Positions 10,001 to 15,788 of a stretch of 23,648 nt of DNA are shown piece by piece (within the stretch, counting starts at the first letter, position 1; every line of letters begins with the position of its first letter). The position numbers and the translations under genes are program-made. This DNA is from JBBRDU01 sp038203615. GTDB lineage: Bacteria; Verrucomicrobiota; Verrucomicrobiia; Chthoniobacterales; UBA10450. The notes beneath the pieces are model-generated. The model was not told the DNA's origin. It saw nothing but the letters and a program-made list of their open reading frames with translations, and did no database searches. The stretch is taken from positions 1 through 23,648 of the forward strand of contig JBBRDU010000043.1 of NCBI GenBank assembly GCA_038203615.1, read 5' to 3'.

Positions 10001-10556
10001 TTTGCTGCTCCATGCCGTGGTCGTGCAGTTCGATGAAGAAATTCTCGCGGCCCAGAATGTCGCGATACTCGGCGGCGCTCTGCCGGGCTTTCTCCAGATT
10101 ATCCGATTGCAGGGCGGAATTGACCTCGCTGGCGAGGCAGCCGCTCAGGCCGATAAGTCCCTCGGCATGAGTCGCCAGAAGTTCCTTGTCGATGCGCGGG
10201 CGATAATGAAATCCGTCGAGATGCGCGGTGGAGATGAGCTTGACCAGATTGCGATAACCGACCTCATCGCGCGCCAGCAGAGTGAAGTGGTAGGACGAGG
10301 AGCCCGGGGTGCTGGATCGATCCTTGTGCGAACGAGGGGCGACGTAGGCCTCGCAACCGATGATCGGCTTGATCCCGGCCCGCTTGGCTTCCTGGTAAAA
10401 CTCGATCGCACCATGCAAGTTGCCATGATCGGTGATGGCCACGGCCGGCATCTCGAATTCGACCGCTCTTTTCATCAACTCCTTCATGCGCACAGCCCCA
10501 TCGAGGAGCGAATATTCCGTGTGCAGGTGGAGGTGAACGAAAGAATCCTGCGGCAT
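7065..10556 (-). CDS. dnaE: DNA polymerase III subunit alpha
   Basis: Replicative DNA polymerase of the DnaE1 type, 1163 residues (E. coli DnaE has 1160). In order: an N-terminal PHP domain (HLHLHTEYSLLDG, ITDHGN, GCEAY, AANDVH); the polymerase palm with GPGRGSAAGS and PDIDVDF, giving catalytic Asp401 and Asp403, plus Asp555 in LLKMDFLGL; thumb/fingers; a C-terminal OB fold (FKIAGALVQIEKK to VVLWNEVY); and a tail domain. The PHP metal ligands lost in E. coli appear intact here. No intein interrupts the palm. The start ATG at 10554-10556 fits the family. The gene is transcribed away from glnB, with which it shares the spacer 10557-10816. Confidence 0.98.
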   Translation of the reverse strand: MPQDSFVHLHLHTEYSLLDGAVRMKELMKRAVEFEMPAVAITDHGNLHGAIEFYQEAKRAGIKPIIGCEAYVAPRSHKDRSSTPGSSSYHFTLLARDEVGYRNLVKLISTAHLDGFHYRPRIDKELLATHAEGLIGLSGCLASEVNSALQSDNLEKARQSAAEYRDILGRENFFIELHDHGMEQQKKCNLCLPRIAQDLGVGLVAANDVHFLRRTDHEAHDVMLCIGTGKMVQDENRMHYLPELYLKSPAEMRELFRDFPESITNTLAIAERCNLELEFGKSKYPEYTVPEGKTREGYLRELCYRGLQQRYGERSTADPQLMERLDYELDVLEKTGFVSYLLIVWDFIHFAKNRGIPVGPGRGSAAGSMVAYVLAITDIDPLQYGLIFERFLNPDRVSPPDIDVDFCESRRGEVLEYVRQKYGERRVAQIITFGKLKAKSVVRDVGRVMGLSYRDADRIAKMIPNELNITLDSAIEKNAELKRAVATEAPTRQLFEHARILEGLSRNAGVHAAGVVISDRDLSDYIPLCRDVKGNDVVSQYPMGPLNDLGLLKMDFLGLKTLTVIEDTLTLIRQREPNFALATIPLNDAAAFGLYNRGETIGLFQMESGGMTSLSKQFDVQKLDDIIALIALYRPGPMELIPEFVRAKKGITPIKYLHPLLEDICADTYGVMIYQEQVMAAASKLAGYSLGQADLLRRAMGKKDKEKMAKERATFIEGCDQTNEIPARKANAIFDLLEKFAGYGFNKSHSAAYGVISYHTAYLKAHYPVEFMAGLLSNEINDTDKISVFVAECKRMKISILPPDINKSGLKFVPERREGDTPSMAIRYGLAAIKHVGEGAMELALQEREKSGSFSSLEDFCGRLGSRIANRKMLESLVKAGALDFLRRDRAELFACIDEALAAAASAHRDRAAGQVSLFDEAESAGTTMRRKTVVPWNDAEKMSYEKELLGFYVTGHPLDAFAQFLSTRSYQSIASLGELADRAPFKIAGALVQIEKKFTKREGKPFAVVWLEDLSGTLEVVLWNEVYNEVALTLALGRVAVLKGTIEKRDEAVRATAQKLILLTPEKANGAAAQAPGSDVLLHFSPATTSDELRQVREILASSPGPRRVQLVFGRPDGDSLRVDAGADFCVNLTRDLEQKLARWLVATKAERRSTVEEVAVS

Positions 10557-10816
10557 CTGCGCTCATTATAAGGGCGCGCCAAATCGCTTCAAGACGTGGA
10601 ACGCGTGGAACCACAGATTTAAGGGTTGCGCTCGTGGAAAGGGGTCGCGCCGGAGGGCTTTCCCCGGAATGCTCCCTGGAATGGCCATCTGCTCCCAGCG
10701 GGTGTCCCCCACCCGCCAAATTCGTCATTGCAAAGTCCCCGTGACATTGTTATGAGAGCGCGTGCCGCGGTTAGCTTCAGTTTGAAAAGCGGCGCGCGGC
10801 GGCGAGTTTAATCCAC
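10557..10816. promoter_or_regulatory. Divergent spacer between dnaE and glnB
   Basis: This 260-bp spacer must hold promoters for both genes. A weak sigma70-like pair for glnB is TTGCAA at 10728-10733 and TATGAG at 10751-10756 with a 17-base gap, matching four of six positions each. No convincing sigma54 -24/-12 element was found. A 7-bp perfect hairpin, GCGGGTG-tcccc-CACCCGC, sits at 10698-10716 and may be a dispersed palindrome rather than a regulatory site. Shine-Dalgarno signal before glnB is weak. Confidence 0.35.
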
Positions 10817-11155
10817 ATGAAAAAACTGGAAGCGATCATCAAGCCCTTCAAACTGGAAGAGGTCAAAGAGGCCCTGGCCGAGCTCGGCATCGAGGGCATG
10901 ACCGTGACGGAGGTCAAGGGGTTCGGTCGCCAGAAAGGCCACACCGAGATCTACCGTGGCAGCGAGTACACCGTCGATTTTCTCCCCAAGGTGAAAGTGG
11001 AAGTGGTCCTCTCCGACGAGATGGTCGACAAGGCCGTCACGGTCGTGGTGGCGGCAGCCAAGACCGGCAAGATCGGGGACGGGAAGGTTTTCGTTCTCCC
11101 CGTGGAACATGCGGTGCGTATCCGCACGGAAGAAATCGGCGAAAAAGCGGTGTAA
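10817..11155 (+). CDS. glnB: Nitrogen regulatory protein P-II
   Basis: Small trimeric sensor of 2-oxoglutarate, ATP/ADP and nitrogen status that controls glutamine synthetase modification, transporters or kinases. It has 112 residues, the standard length. The T-loop carries Tyr51 (GSEYTVDF), the uridylylation site in GlnB/GlnK proteins, and Tyr46. The C-terminal P-II signature TGKIGDGKVFVLPVEHAVRI is complete. It lies 102 bases upstream of glnA on the same strand, the classical glnBA arrangement, so the pair is probably co-transcribed. GlnB and GlnK cannot be told apart from sequence alone; the glnA neighbour favours GlnB. No amtB is seen nearby. Confidence 0.95.
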   Translation: MKKLEAIIKPFKLEEVKEALAELGIEGMTVTEVKGFGRQKGHTEIYRGSEYTVDFLPKVKVEVVLSDEMVDKAVTVVVAAAKTGKIGDGKVFVLPVEHAVRIRTEEIGEKAV

Positions 11156-11257
11156 CAAAAGTTGACCGTTGCAGACTGATGGTTAATCGACTGTCAGACC
11201 GCGATCAGGCGTATTGTTTCCATCAGCTTCCAACCCTCAACCATCCACTTCTGAGCA

Positions 11258-12679
11258 ATGGCTAAAGAAAAAACCGCATCTGACGTCAGCAAAATGATCA
11301 AGGACCACGGGATCAAACTCGTGGACTTCAAGTTCACCGACCTGCCCGGCACCTGGCAGCATTTCACCACCACCCTAACCGAATACAACGAGGACATCTT
11401 CACCGAAGGCCTTGGCTTCGACGGTTCCAGCATCCGTGGCTGGAAAGTCATCAATGCTTCCGACATGCTCGTCATTCCCGATCCAACCACGGCCTGGATC
11501 GATATCTTCAACGCCGAACCGACGCTCAGCCTGATCTGCACGATCGTGGACCCAATCACGCGCGAGCCCTACGATCGCGACCCGCGGGGCATCGCTGAAA
11601 AAGCGGAGGCTTATCTGAAAAGTACCGGAATTGCCGATACGGCGTTCTTCGGACCGGAAGCGGAATTCTTCATCTTTGACGACGTCCGCTTCAACTACAC
11701 TTCGAACGCTTCCTTCCACAGTGTGGACAGCATCGAGGGGCATTGGAACAGCGGGCGCGATGAGATGCCCAATCTGGGTTACAAGATTCGCGCTAAAGAG
11801 GGCTACTTTCCGGTGTCGCCGGCCGACAGCTTGCAGGATCTCCGCAACGAGATGTGCCTCGAGCTGGAGAAGGCCGGCATTCCCATCGAGCGCCAGCATC
11901 ACGAGGTGGCCAGCGCCGGCCAGGCCGAGATTGATATCCGTTTCGCGCCCCTTAAGCAAATGGGCGACGCTCTCCAGTACTATAAGTACATCGTGCGCAA
12001 TGTGGCCAGACGGCACAACAAAACTGTCACGTTCATGCCCAAACCCCTCTTCGGCGACAACGGTTCGGGCATGCATACCCACATGTCGCTCTGGAAAGAG
12101 GGGAAACCGCTTTTTGCCGGCAACGGCTATGCCGGCTTGAGCGAGATGGCCCTCTTCTTCATCGGCGGCATTCTGCGGCACGCCCCTGCCCTCACCTGCA
12201 TCACCAATCCCACGACCAACAGCTACAAGCGGCTCGTGCCCGGATTCGAAGCGCCGGTCAATCTGGCATACTCGGCCCGCAACCGGTCCGCTGCCATCCG
12301 GATTCCGACCTACTCGGAAAATCCAAAATCGAAACGGGTCGAGTTTCGCACGCCCGACCCGGCGGCCAACCCCTACATCGCCTTCTCGGCCTTGTTGCTG
12401 GCCGGTCTCGATGGCATTCAAAACCGGATCGATCCGGGCGACCCGCTGGACAAGAACCTCTACGAATTGCCACCGGAAGAACTCGCCCAGGTCCCGAGCG
12501 TGCCGGATTCATTGCTGGGTGCCATCCAAGCCTTGCGGGCCGACCATTCCTTCCTCCTGCGCGGCGATGTCTTCAATGCCGACTTCATCGCCAACTGGGC
12601 CGACATGAAACAAAAGGAATACGACGCGTTGCGACTCCGCCCCCATCCCTACGAATTCAGCATGTATTACGACGTGTAA
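11258..12679 (+). CDS. glnA: Glutamine synthetase, type I
   Basis: Makes glutamine from glutamate, ammonia and ATP; a dodecamer in the cytoplasm. The 473 residues match type I enzymes (E. coli 469). Visible are the N-terminal beta-grasp region with GFDGSSIRG (53-61), FFGPEAEFFIFD with metal-binding glutamates (130-141), the ATP-site stretch KPLFGDNGSGMHTHMS (262-277), and NRSAAIRIP (342-350). Tyr402 in KNLYELPPEE lies at the adenylylation site, so it belongs to the GSI-beta group that is usually shut down by GlnE-type adenylyltransferase; glnE is not in this window. The start ATG has no clear Shine-Dalgarno. Regulation by the adjacent P-II protein is expected. Confidence 0.97.
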   Translation: MAKEKTASDVSKMIKDHGIKLVDFKFTDLPGTWQHFTTTLTEYNEDIFTEGLGFDGSSIRGWKVINASDMLVIPDPTTAWIDIFNAEPTLSLICTIVDPITREPYDRDPRGIAEKAEAYLKSTGIADTAFFGPEAEFFIFDDVRFNYTSNASFHSVDSIEGHWNSGRDEMPNLGYKIRAKEGYFPVSPADSLQDLRNEMCLELEKAGIPIERQHHEVASAGQAEIDIRFAPLKQMGDALQYYKYIVRNVARRHNKTVTFMPKPLFGDNGSGMHTHMSLWKEGKPLFAGNGYAGLSEMALFFIGGILRHAPALTCITNPTTNSYKRLVPGFEAPVNLAYSARNRSAAIRIPTYSENPKSKRVEFRTPDPAANPYIAFSALLLAGLDGIQNRIDPGDPLDKNLYELPPEELAQVPSVPDSLLGAIQALRADHSFLLRGDVFNADFIANWADMKQKEYDALRLRPHPYEFSMYYDV

Positions 12680-12923
12680 GACGTCATCGGCGCGCGGACT
12701 AAACGGACGACCGTTGCTCTGTCGCCCTGTAGGGGAAGCTGCCAGCTTCCCTTTGCGGGAATGATACGCGCGGAACAGACTCGTCATCTGCCCTGTCGCG
12801 AAAGGGCGCGGAGCGGACACCGCAGCGCGGCGTCCCTACCAGAGATTTCGGCGATGCGGTGGTTAGGCTTTTGGAAACGAAAGCGCTTGCCCAGACGTTG
12901 GTGTCGAAATAACAAACGCAATC
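12680..12923. repeat. Repeat-bearing spacer after glnA
   Basis: This 244-bp gene-free spacer holds two palindromic elements. The first is a perfect inverted repeat at 12733-12751, GGGAAGCTG-C-CAGCTTCCC, which could also fold as a hairpin behind glnA, though no T-run follows. The second is REP-like copy 2 at 12806-12840. Short frames across it have no protein character. Confidence 0.55.
12806..12840 (-). repeat. REP-like dispersed repeat, copy 2
   Basis: Reverse-complement copy of the 35-nt element at 1926-1960, 32 of 35 positions identical, ending in GTCCCTACC on the plus strand. Here the internal inverted repeat is less perfect, since two of the three differences fall within it (CTGCGGTGTC in place of CGGCGGCGTC). 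Confidence 0.7.
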
Positions 12924-13224
12924 ATGTCTTCACCCCTTCCTCTCCAATTCTTCCTCGGCATTCTGACTGGCCTCGTCATTGCCGGTTCCTGGTGGTAGGT
13001 AGCGCTGCGTCTGCCCTATTTATTGGGTGCTTTACGCGCTGGCCATGATGGCGACGGTCGGCGTGGTGACTTCCATCGGTTTGGCCGTTCTCTTTGAATC
13101 GCACCAATCGCACAACCTGATCGGTCCCGTGTCCCAACTGCGCACGGGCGTGGGCGTGCTCGACGCCATCCTTTATATCTTCTTCGCAGGATGGATCACG
13201 TCGCGCGTACAGACCCGCGCCTAA
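12924..13224 (+). pseudogene. Broken small membrane protein gene
   Basis: The ATG at 12924 opens a hydrophobic start (LQFFLGILTGLVIAGSWW) that stops at TAG 12996-12998. One frame over, starting right after a second TAG (13000-13002), the sequence continues as a plausible membrane protein (YWVLYALAMMATVGVV, later VLDAILYIFFAGWITSRV) to TAA at 13222-13224. Omitting the seven bases 12996-13002 (TAGGTAG, containing a GGTA tandem) would join both parts into one frame of about 97 residues with two to three hydrophobic helices. All three frames are closed at this point. Either the gene is decaying or the assembly has an error. The downstream part could still be made from the GTG at 13027. I do not recognise the family. 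Confidence 0.5.
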
Positions 13225-13240
13225 ACCTGCCGGGCGATTC

Positions 13241-13687
13241 CTAGCCGTCGGGCGTCAGCGGTTTTCCCGAAGGATCGAGGGGACGATCAATCGGGCGGCT
13301 CGGCGTGGGCGTCGGCGTGGAGGCTTCAGTTTGTTCCACCTTTTCGTGCGCAGCTCCCCTGTGCACAGGAGCACGATAAAGATCGGGATCGCCTCCTTCG
13401 TATCGTTCCTTACTTTCGGAGTCTGAACTCGTGTCCTCCCGGCCAGAGGCTCTCCGGTTCGACGAATCGGTGGGACTCGCATTCGTGCCGGGAGAGGTTA
13501 AGGGTTTCGCTCCCGAGGGATCGGCGGGATTCTCCTCCGTGCCAGGGTAGCTTTTCTTTTTCGACGGACTGGTGGCGGTCTCCTCTGTGCCAGAGCGGGC
13601 GCCCGACTTGCATCCGCTGGCCAGGGCACATCCGAGGCAAAGTAAACAGACCGCCATCCGTCGCAACGTTTTCGTAAAATCTTGCAT
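13241..13687 (-). CDS. Putative lipoprotein with degenerate tandem repeats
   Basis: Function unknown. From the ATG at 13685-13687 the protein has 148 residues with a basic start (MQDFTKTLRR), a hydrophobic stretch and a lipobox-like ALASGC, giving an acylated Cys at residue 26. An earlier in-frame ATG (13705) would lengthen the n-region by six residues. The mature part is low-complexity and hydrophilic, rich in Ser, Pro, Thr, Glu and Asp, and lacks a visible fold. It is built from four imperfect 15-18-residue repeats beginning GTEET, GTEEN, GTNAS and GREDT. The C-terminus repeats part of the second unit (DPSGKPLTPDG). It is probably a surface or periplasmic linker-like lipoprotein, divergent from the cyclodeaminase gene across a short spacer. 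Confidence 0.65.
   Translation of the reverse strand: MQDFTKTLRRMAVCLLCLGCALASGCKSGARSGTEETATSPSKKKSYPGTEENPADPSGAKPLTSPGTNASPTDSSNRRASGREDTSSDSESKERYEGGDPDLYRAPVHRGAAHEKVEQTEASTPTPTPSRPIDRPLDPSGKPLTPDG
13397..13591 (-). repeat. Four degenerate coding tandem repeats in the lipoprotein
   Basis: On the minus strand four units of 45-54 bases follow one another, each opening with GGCAC or a close variant (last unit GGCCG) and carrying a Ser/Pro/Asp-rich middle. Lengths differ by whole codons, so the frame is kept. Divergence between units indicates an old duplication. Confidence 0.55.
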
Positions 13688-13761
13688 GGGTTTCCCGATC
13701 GTCATCCAATCTGGCTATTCCGCACTCTTGCCCTTTCGTCTAGAATTTTCCAATCTACCAT

Positions 13762-14679
13762 GTGCTGACCTTATTTCTGGACGAGAAAGCCGTGCGTGAA
13801 CATCTCCAAATGGCCGATCTCATTCCGGCCATGGAGAAAGCCCTCGTCCAATTTTCCACCGGCCAGGTCACTCAGCCCGTGCGGTCCGGCATTACGGTCG
13901 ATCCGCCCGGCGGCTTTTTCTTCATGATGTCTGCTTGGGCCGAAGGGCTCGGCGTGAAGATCGTCACGTTCTTTCCGACCAACGCGGAGCGCGGCCTTCC
14001 CACGCACATGGCCACCATCCTCCTGGCTGATCCCGAAACCGGCGCGCCGCTCGCCGTCATGGACGGCACCGTCATCACCGAAATGCGCACGGCTGCGGTC
14101 TCGGCTGTTGCCACAAATCTGCTGGCCGCCCCGGAAGCGCATGTCCTCGCCATTCTTGGCAGTGGCGTTCAGGCCCGCAGCCACTGGGAAGCTTTGCGCC
14201 TGGTTCGAACGTTCGACGAAGTGCGCGTCTGGAGCCCTAACGAAAAGCACGCAGCTCAATTCGCGTCCGCCATTGGCGCCATCGCCACCAACCCCGCCGA
14301 AGCTGTGCGGGGCGCCGATGTGGTGGTCACGGTCACAAGTTCGCGCACCCCGATTCTGCAAGGCGCATGGTTGAAGCCGGGTTGCCACGTAAATGCGGTG
14401 GGGGCCTGCCGGCCCGACTGGCGGGAGCTGGATGAAGCAGCCATGGCCCATGTCATTTTCGTGGATTCGCGCGAAGCCGCGCGGCAGGAGGCGGGCGATA
14501 TCCTGCTGGCCGGAGCGGAGATCTACGCCGAAATCGGGGAGGCGCTGGCGGGGAAGGTGCCGGCGCGTGCGGACGAGACCACCGTCTTCAAATCCCTGGG
14601 CATGGCGGTGGAAGACGTCCACGCCGCCCTGCTGGTCTACCGGGCCACGCAGAGAAAGGCCGCGGCGGGGCCCGGGTAG
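13762..14679 (+). CDS. Ornithine cyclodeaminase / mu-crystallin family protein
   Basis: NAD(P)-binding enzyme of the OCD/mu-crystallin family, 305 residues. Members include ornithine cyclodeaminase, ketimine reductase, archaeal-type alanine dehydrogenase and opine-type synthases, so the substrate cannot be fixed here. Visible motifs are Lys66 in GLGVKIVTFFP, the substrate-site run TEMRTAAVSA (106-115), the dinucleotide loop ILGSGVQAR (131-139), VNAVGACRPDWRELD, and the C-terminal TVFKSLGMAVED typical of the family. The start is GTG at 13762; an overlapping ATG at 13760 is in another frame and stops at once. A TAGAAT at 13741-13746 could be a -10 element. There is no amino-acid pathway neighbour to narrow the role. 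Confidence 0.88.
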   Translation: MLTLFLDEKAVREHLQMADLIPAMEKALVQFSTGQVTQPVRSGITVDPPGGFFFMMSAWAEGLGVKIVTFFPTNAERGLPTHMATILLADPETGAPLAVMDGTVITEMRTAAVSAVATNLLAAPEAHVLAILGSGVQARSHWEALRLVRTFDEVRVWSPNEKHAAQFASAIGAIATNPAEAVRGADVVVTVTSSRTPILQGAWLKPGCHVNAVGACRPDWRELDEAAMAHVIFVDSREAARQEAGDILLAGAEIYAEIGEALAGKVPARADETTVFKSLGMAVEDVHAALLVYRATQRKAAAGPG

Positions 14680-14760
14680 TGCTCCGCAGAGAGTGGTGGC
14701 CCGCCCCGAGGCCGAATTACCTTGCAACTTCAACAAACGGACTAATCTTTGAACTAACGT

Positions 14761-15084
14761 ATGATCCTGATTGCCAGCTTTATGAATTTGGCCGGGCCGG
14801 ACCTGATCGTCATCCTGTTGATCATTCTCGTTTTGTTCGGTGCGAAGAAACTTCCGGAGCTGGCTCGTGGCATGGGCCAAGCCGTCAAGGAATTTCAGAA
14901 AGCAAAAGACGAATTCAGCGACGAATTGCACAAGGCCGGGACGCCCGATGCCAGCAAGTTCGCCGAGGTGAAACCCGCGCAAGCCACTTTGCCTCGGACT
15001 ACAGACGTTCCGCCCACCACCGCCGCGGCCCTGCCCGATCCTGCCCAGACGATCCCGCCAGGCGAACAGACCGGCAAGGTCTGA
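14761..15084 (+). CDS. tatA: Sec-independent translocase protein TatA
   Basis: TatA/TatB-type component of the twin-arginine system, which exports folded proteins across the inner membrane. The 107 residues begin with a short N-terminus, then one membrane helix (about 14-27, LIVILLIILVLFGAKKLPEL), the FGAKKLPELARG hinge and an amphipathic helix with basic and acidic residues (QAVKEFQKAKDEF). The rest is a Pro/Thr/Ala-rich tail without structure. FGAKKLPELA favours TatA over TatB. Met8 at 14782 is an alternative start; neither start has a clear Shine-Dalgarno. tatB/tatC are not in the window. Confidence 0.92.
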   Translation: MILIASFMNLAGPDLIVILLIILVLFGAKKLPELARGMGQAVKEFQKAKDEFSDELHKAGTPDASKFAEVKPAQATLPRTTDVPPTTAAALPDPAQTIPPGEQTGKV

Positions 15085-15450
15085 TCTGCGGTCGGTCGTA
15101 GCAAGCGCGTTGCGCCGGCGTCATCCTGCCGGCCCGCCTCAGGCGGAGGCCAGCGAAGAAGGCGCTGTGTAACGTCGCACACCACCAGTGCTGTAGCCGC
15201 CTTGCTCCGTCGGGGCGCTCCTCCTCGTCTGCGCGAGACGGATGCAAGCACGAGGCGACGCCGGGGGAATACTCGGAGCTTCCGGTCGCATGAACAACGC
15301 ATCGAAACTTCACAGACAGGGAACGCCGCGCGGCAAAGTGGCATCGGCTTCCAGCCGATGTTCCGTAAGTCATCGGCAAGATGCCGATGCCACTTAGAAA
15401 AACAGCGCGATTGACGGGCGGCAAAGGATAAGACAACTTCCGCGGCGCTT
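15085..15450. other. Gene-free 366-bp stretch with palindromes
   Basis: No frame here has protein character. It holds CCGCC-tca-GGCGG at 15134-15146, CGTCT-gcgcg-AGACG at 15226-15240, and a longer imperfect pairing in which 15193-15211 (GTAGCCGCCTTGCTCCGTC) resembles the reverse complement of 15237-15259. It also contains the nested palindrome at 15338-15393, listed separately. The region could be a cluster of mobile palindromes or an unrecognised structured RNA. The promoter of the acyl carrier protein gene presumably lies in its right end. Confidence 0.45.
15338..15393. repeat. Nested inverted repeat (REP/BIME-like)
   Basis: The arms 15338-15360 and 15371-15393, both beginning GTGGCATCGGC when read inward, are inverted copies matching at 20 of 23 positions around a 10-nt centre (TTCCGTAAGT). 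Each arm is itself a perfect 8-bp hairpin: CATCGGCT-tcc-AGCCGATG and CATCGGCA-aga-TGCCGATG. The mismatches between arms fall in the small loops or at a pair that changes together (T-A to A-T), so the small hairpins are conserved. Confidence 0.75.
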
Positions 15451-15726
15451 ATGTCAGATGTCGACTTACGCCCCCGCATCAAGGAAATGCTCGTCAAGAA
15501 CCTGATGCTGCAGACGACCGCCGATCAGATCGGCGACGAACTTCCCCTTTTCGGCCCCAATGGCCTGGGCCTTGATTCCATCGATGCCCTCGAGCTGGTC
15601 GTAAGCATGGAGAAAACATTCGGGGTGGGCGTGCCGAACTCCGAAGTGGCGGGAAAGGCCCTGCGCACGGTCAACACGATTCACGATTATATTCTCGAAA
15701 ACGGCGGGAAACCCATTCAAGATTAA
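15451..15726 (+). CDS. Acyl carrier protein
   Basis: Carries acyl chains on a 4'-phosphopantetheine arm. The 91 residues contain the attachment motif GLDSIDALELV with Ser43, and the hydrophobic four-helix pattern of the family (EMLVKNLML, ELVVSMEKTFGVGV, TVNTIHDYIL). It is somewhat longer than the usual 77-80 residues and lacks the typical highly acidic AcpP sequence, so it is more likely a specialised carrier than the main fatty-acid one. No ketosynthase or phosphopantetheinyl transferase is nearby. The glycosyltransferase follows after 62 bases on the same strand, so the two may be co-transcribed and act in making a lipid or envelope glycan. Confidence 0.88.
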   Translation: MSDVDLRPRIKEMLVKNLMLQTTADQIGDELPLFGPNGLGLDSIDALELVVSMEKTFGVGVPNSEVAGKALRTVNTIHDYILENGGKPIQD

Positions 15727-15788
15727 CGCATCGAGACGTCGAATTCCTCACGGCTGACTTTCAGGTTGATGCCCGCCGGCGCGCACCC

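Noticed and set aside
9408..10571. 387-codon plus-strand frame opposite the dnaE 5' part
   Set aside because: Antisense shadow of the PHP and palm coding region; no recognisable motif.
10557..11257. Sigma54 promoters before glnB or glnA
   Set aside because: No GG/GC pair with the required ten-base spacing was found in a TGGC...TTGC context.
13771..14982. 403-codon minus-strand frame opposite the cyclodeaminase and tatA
   Set aside because: It covers two clear genes on the other strand and has no protein character of its own.
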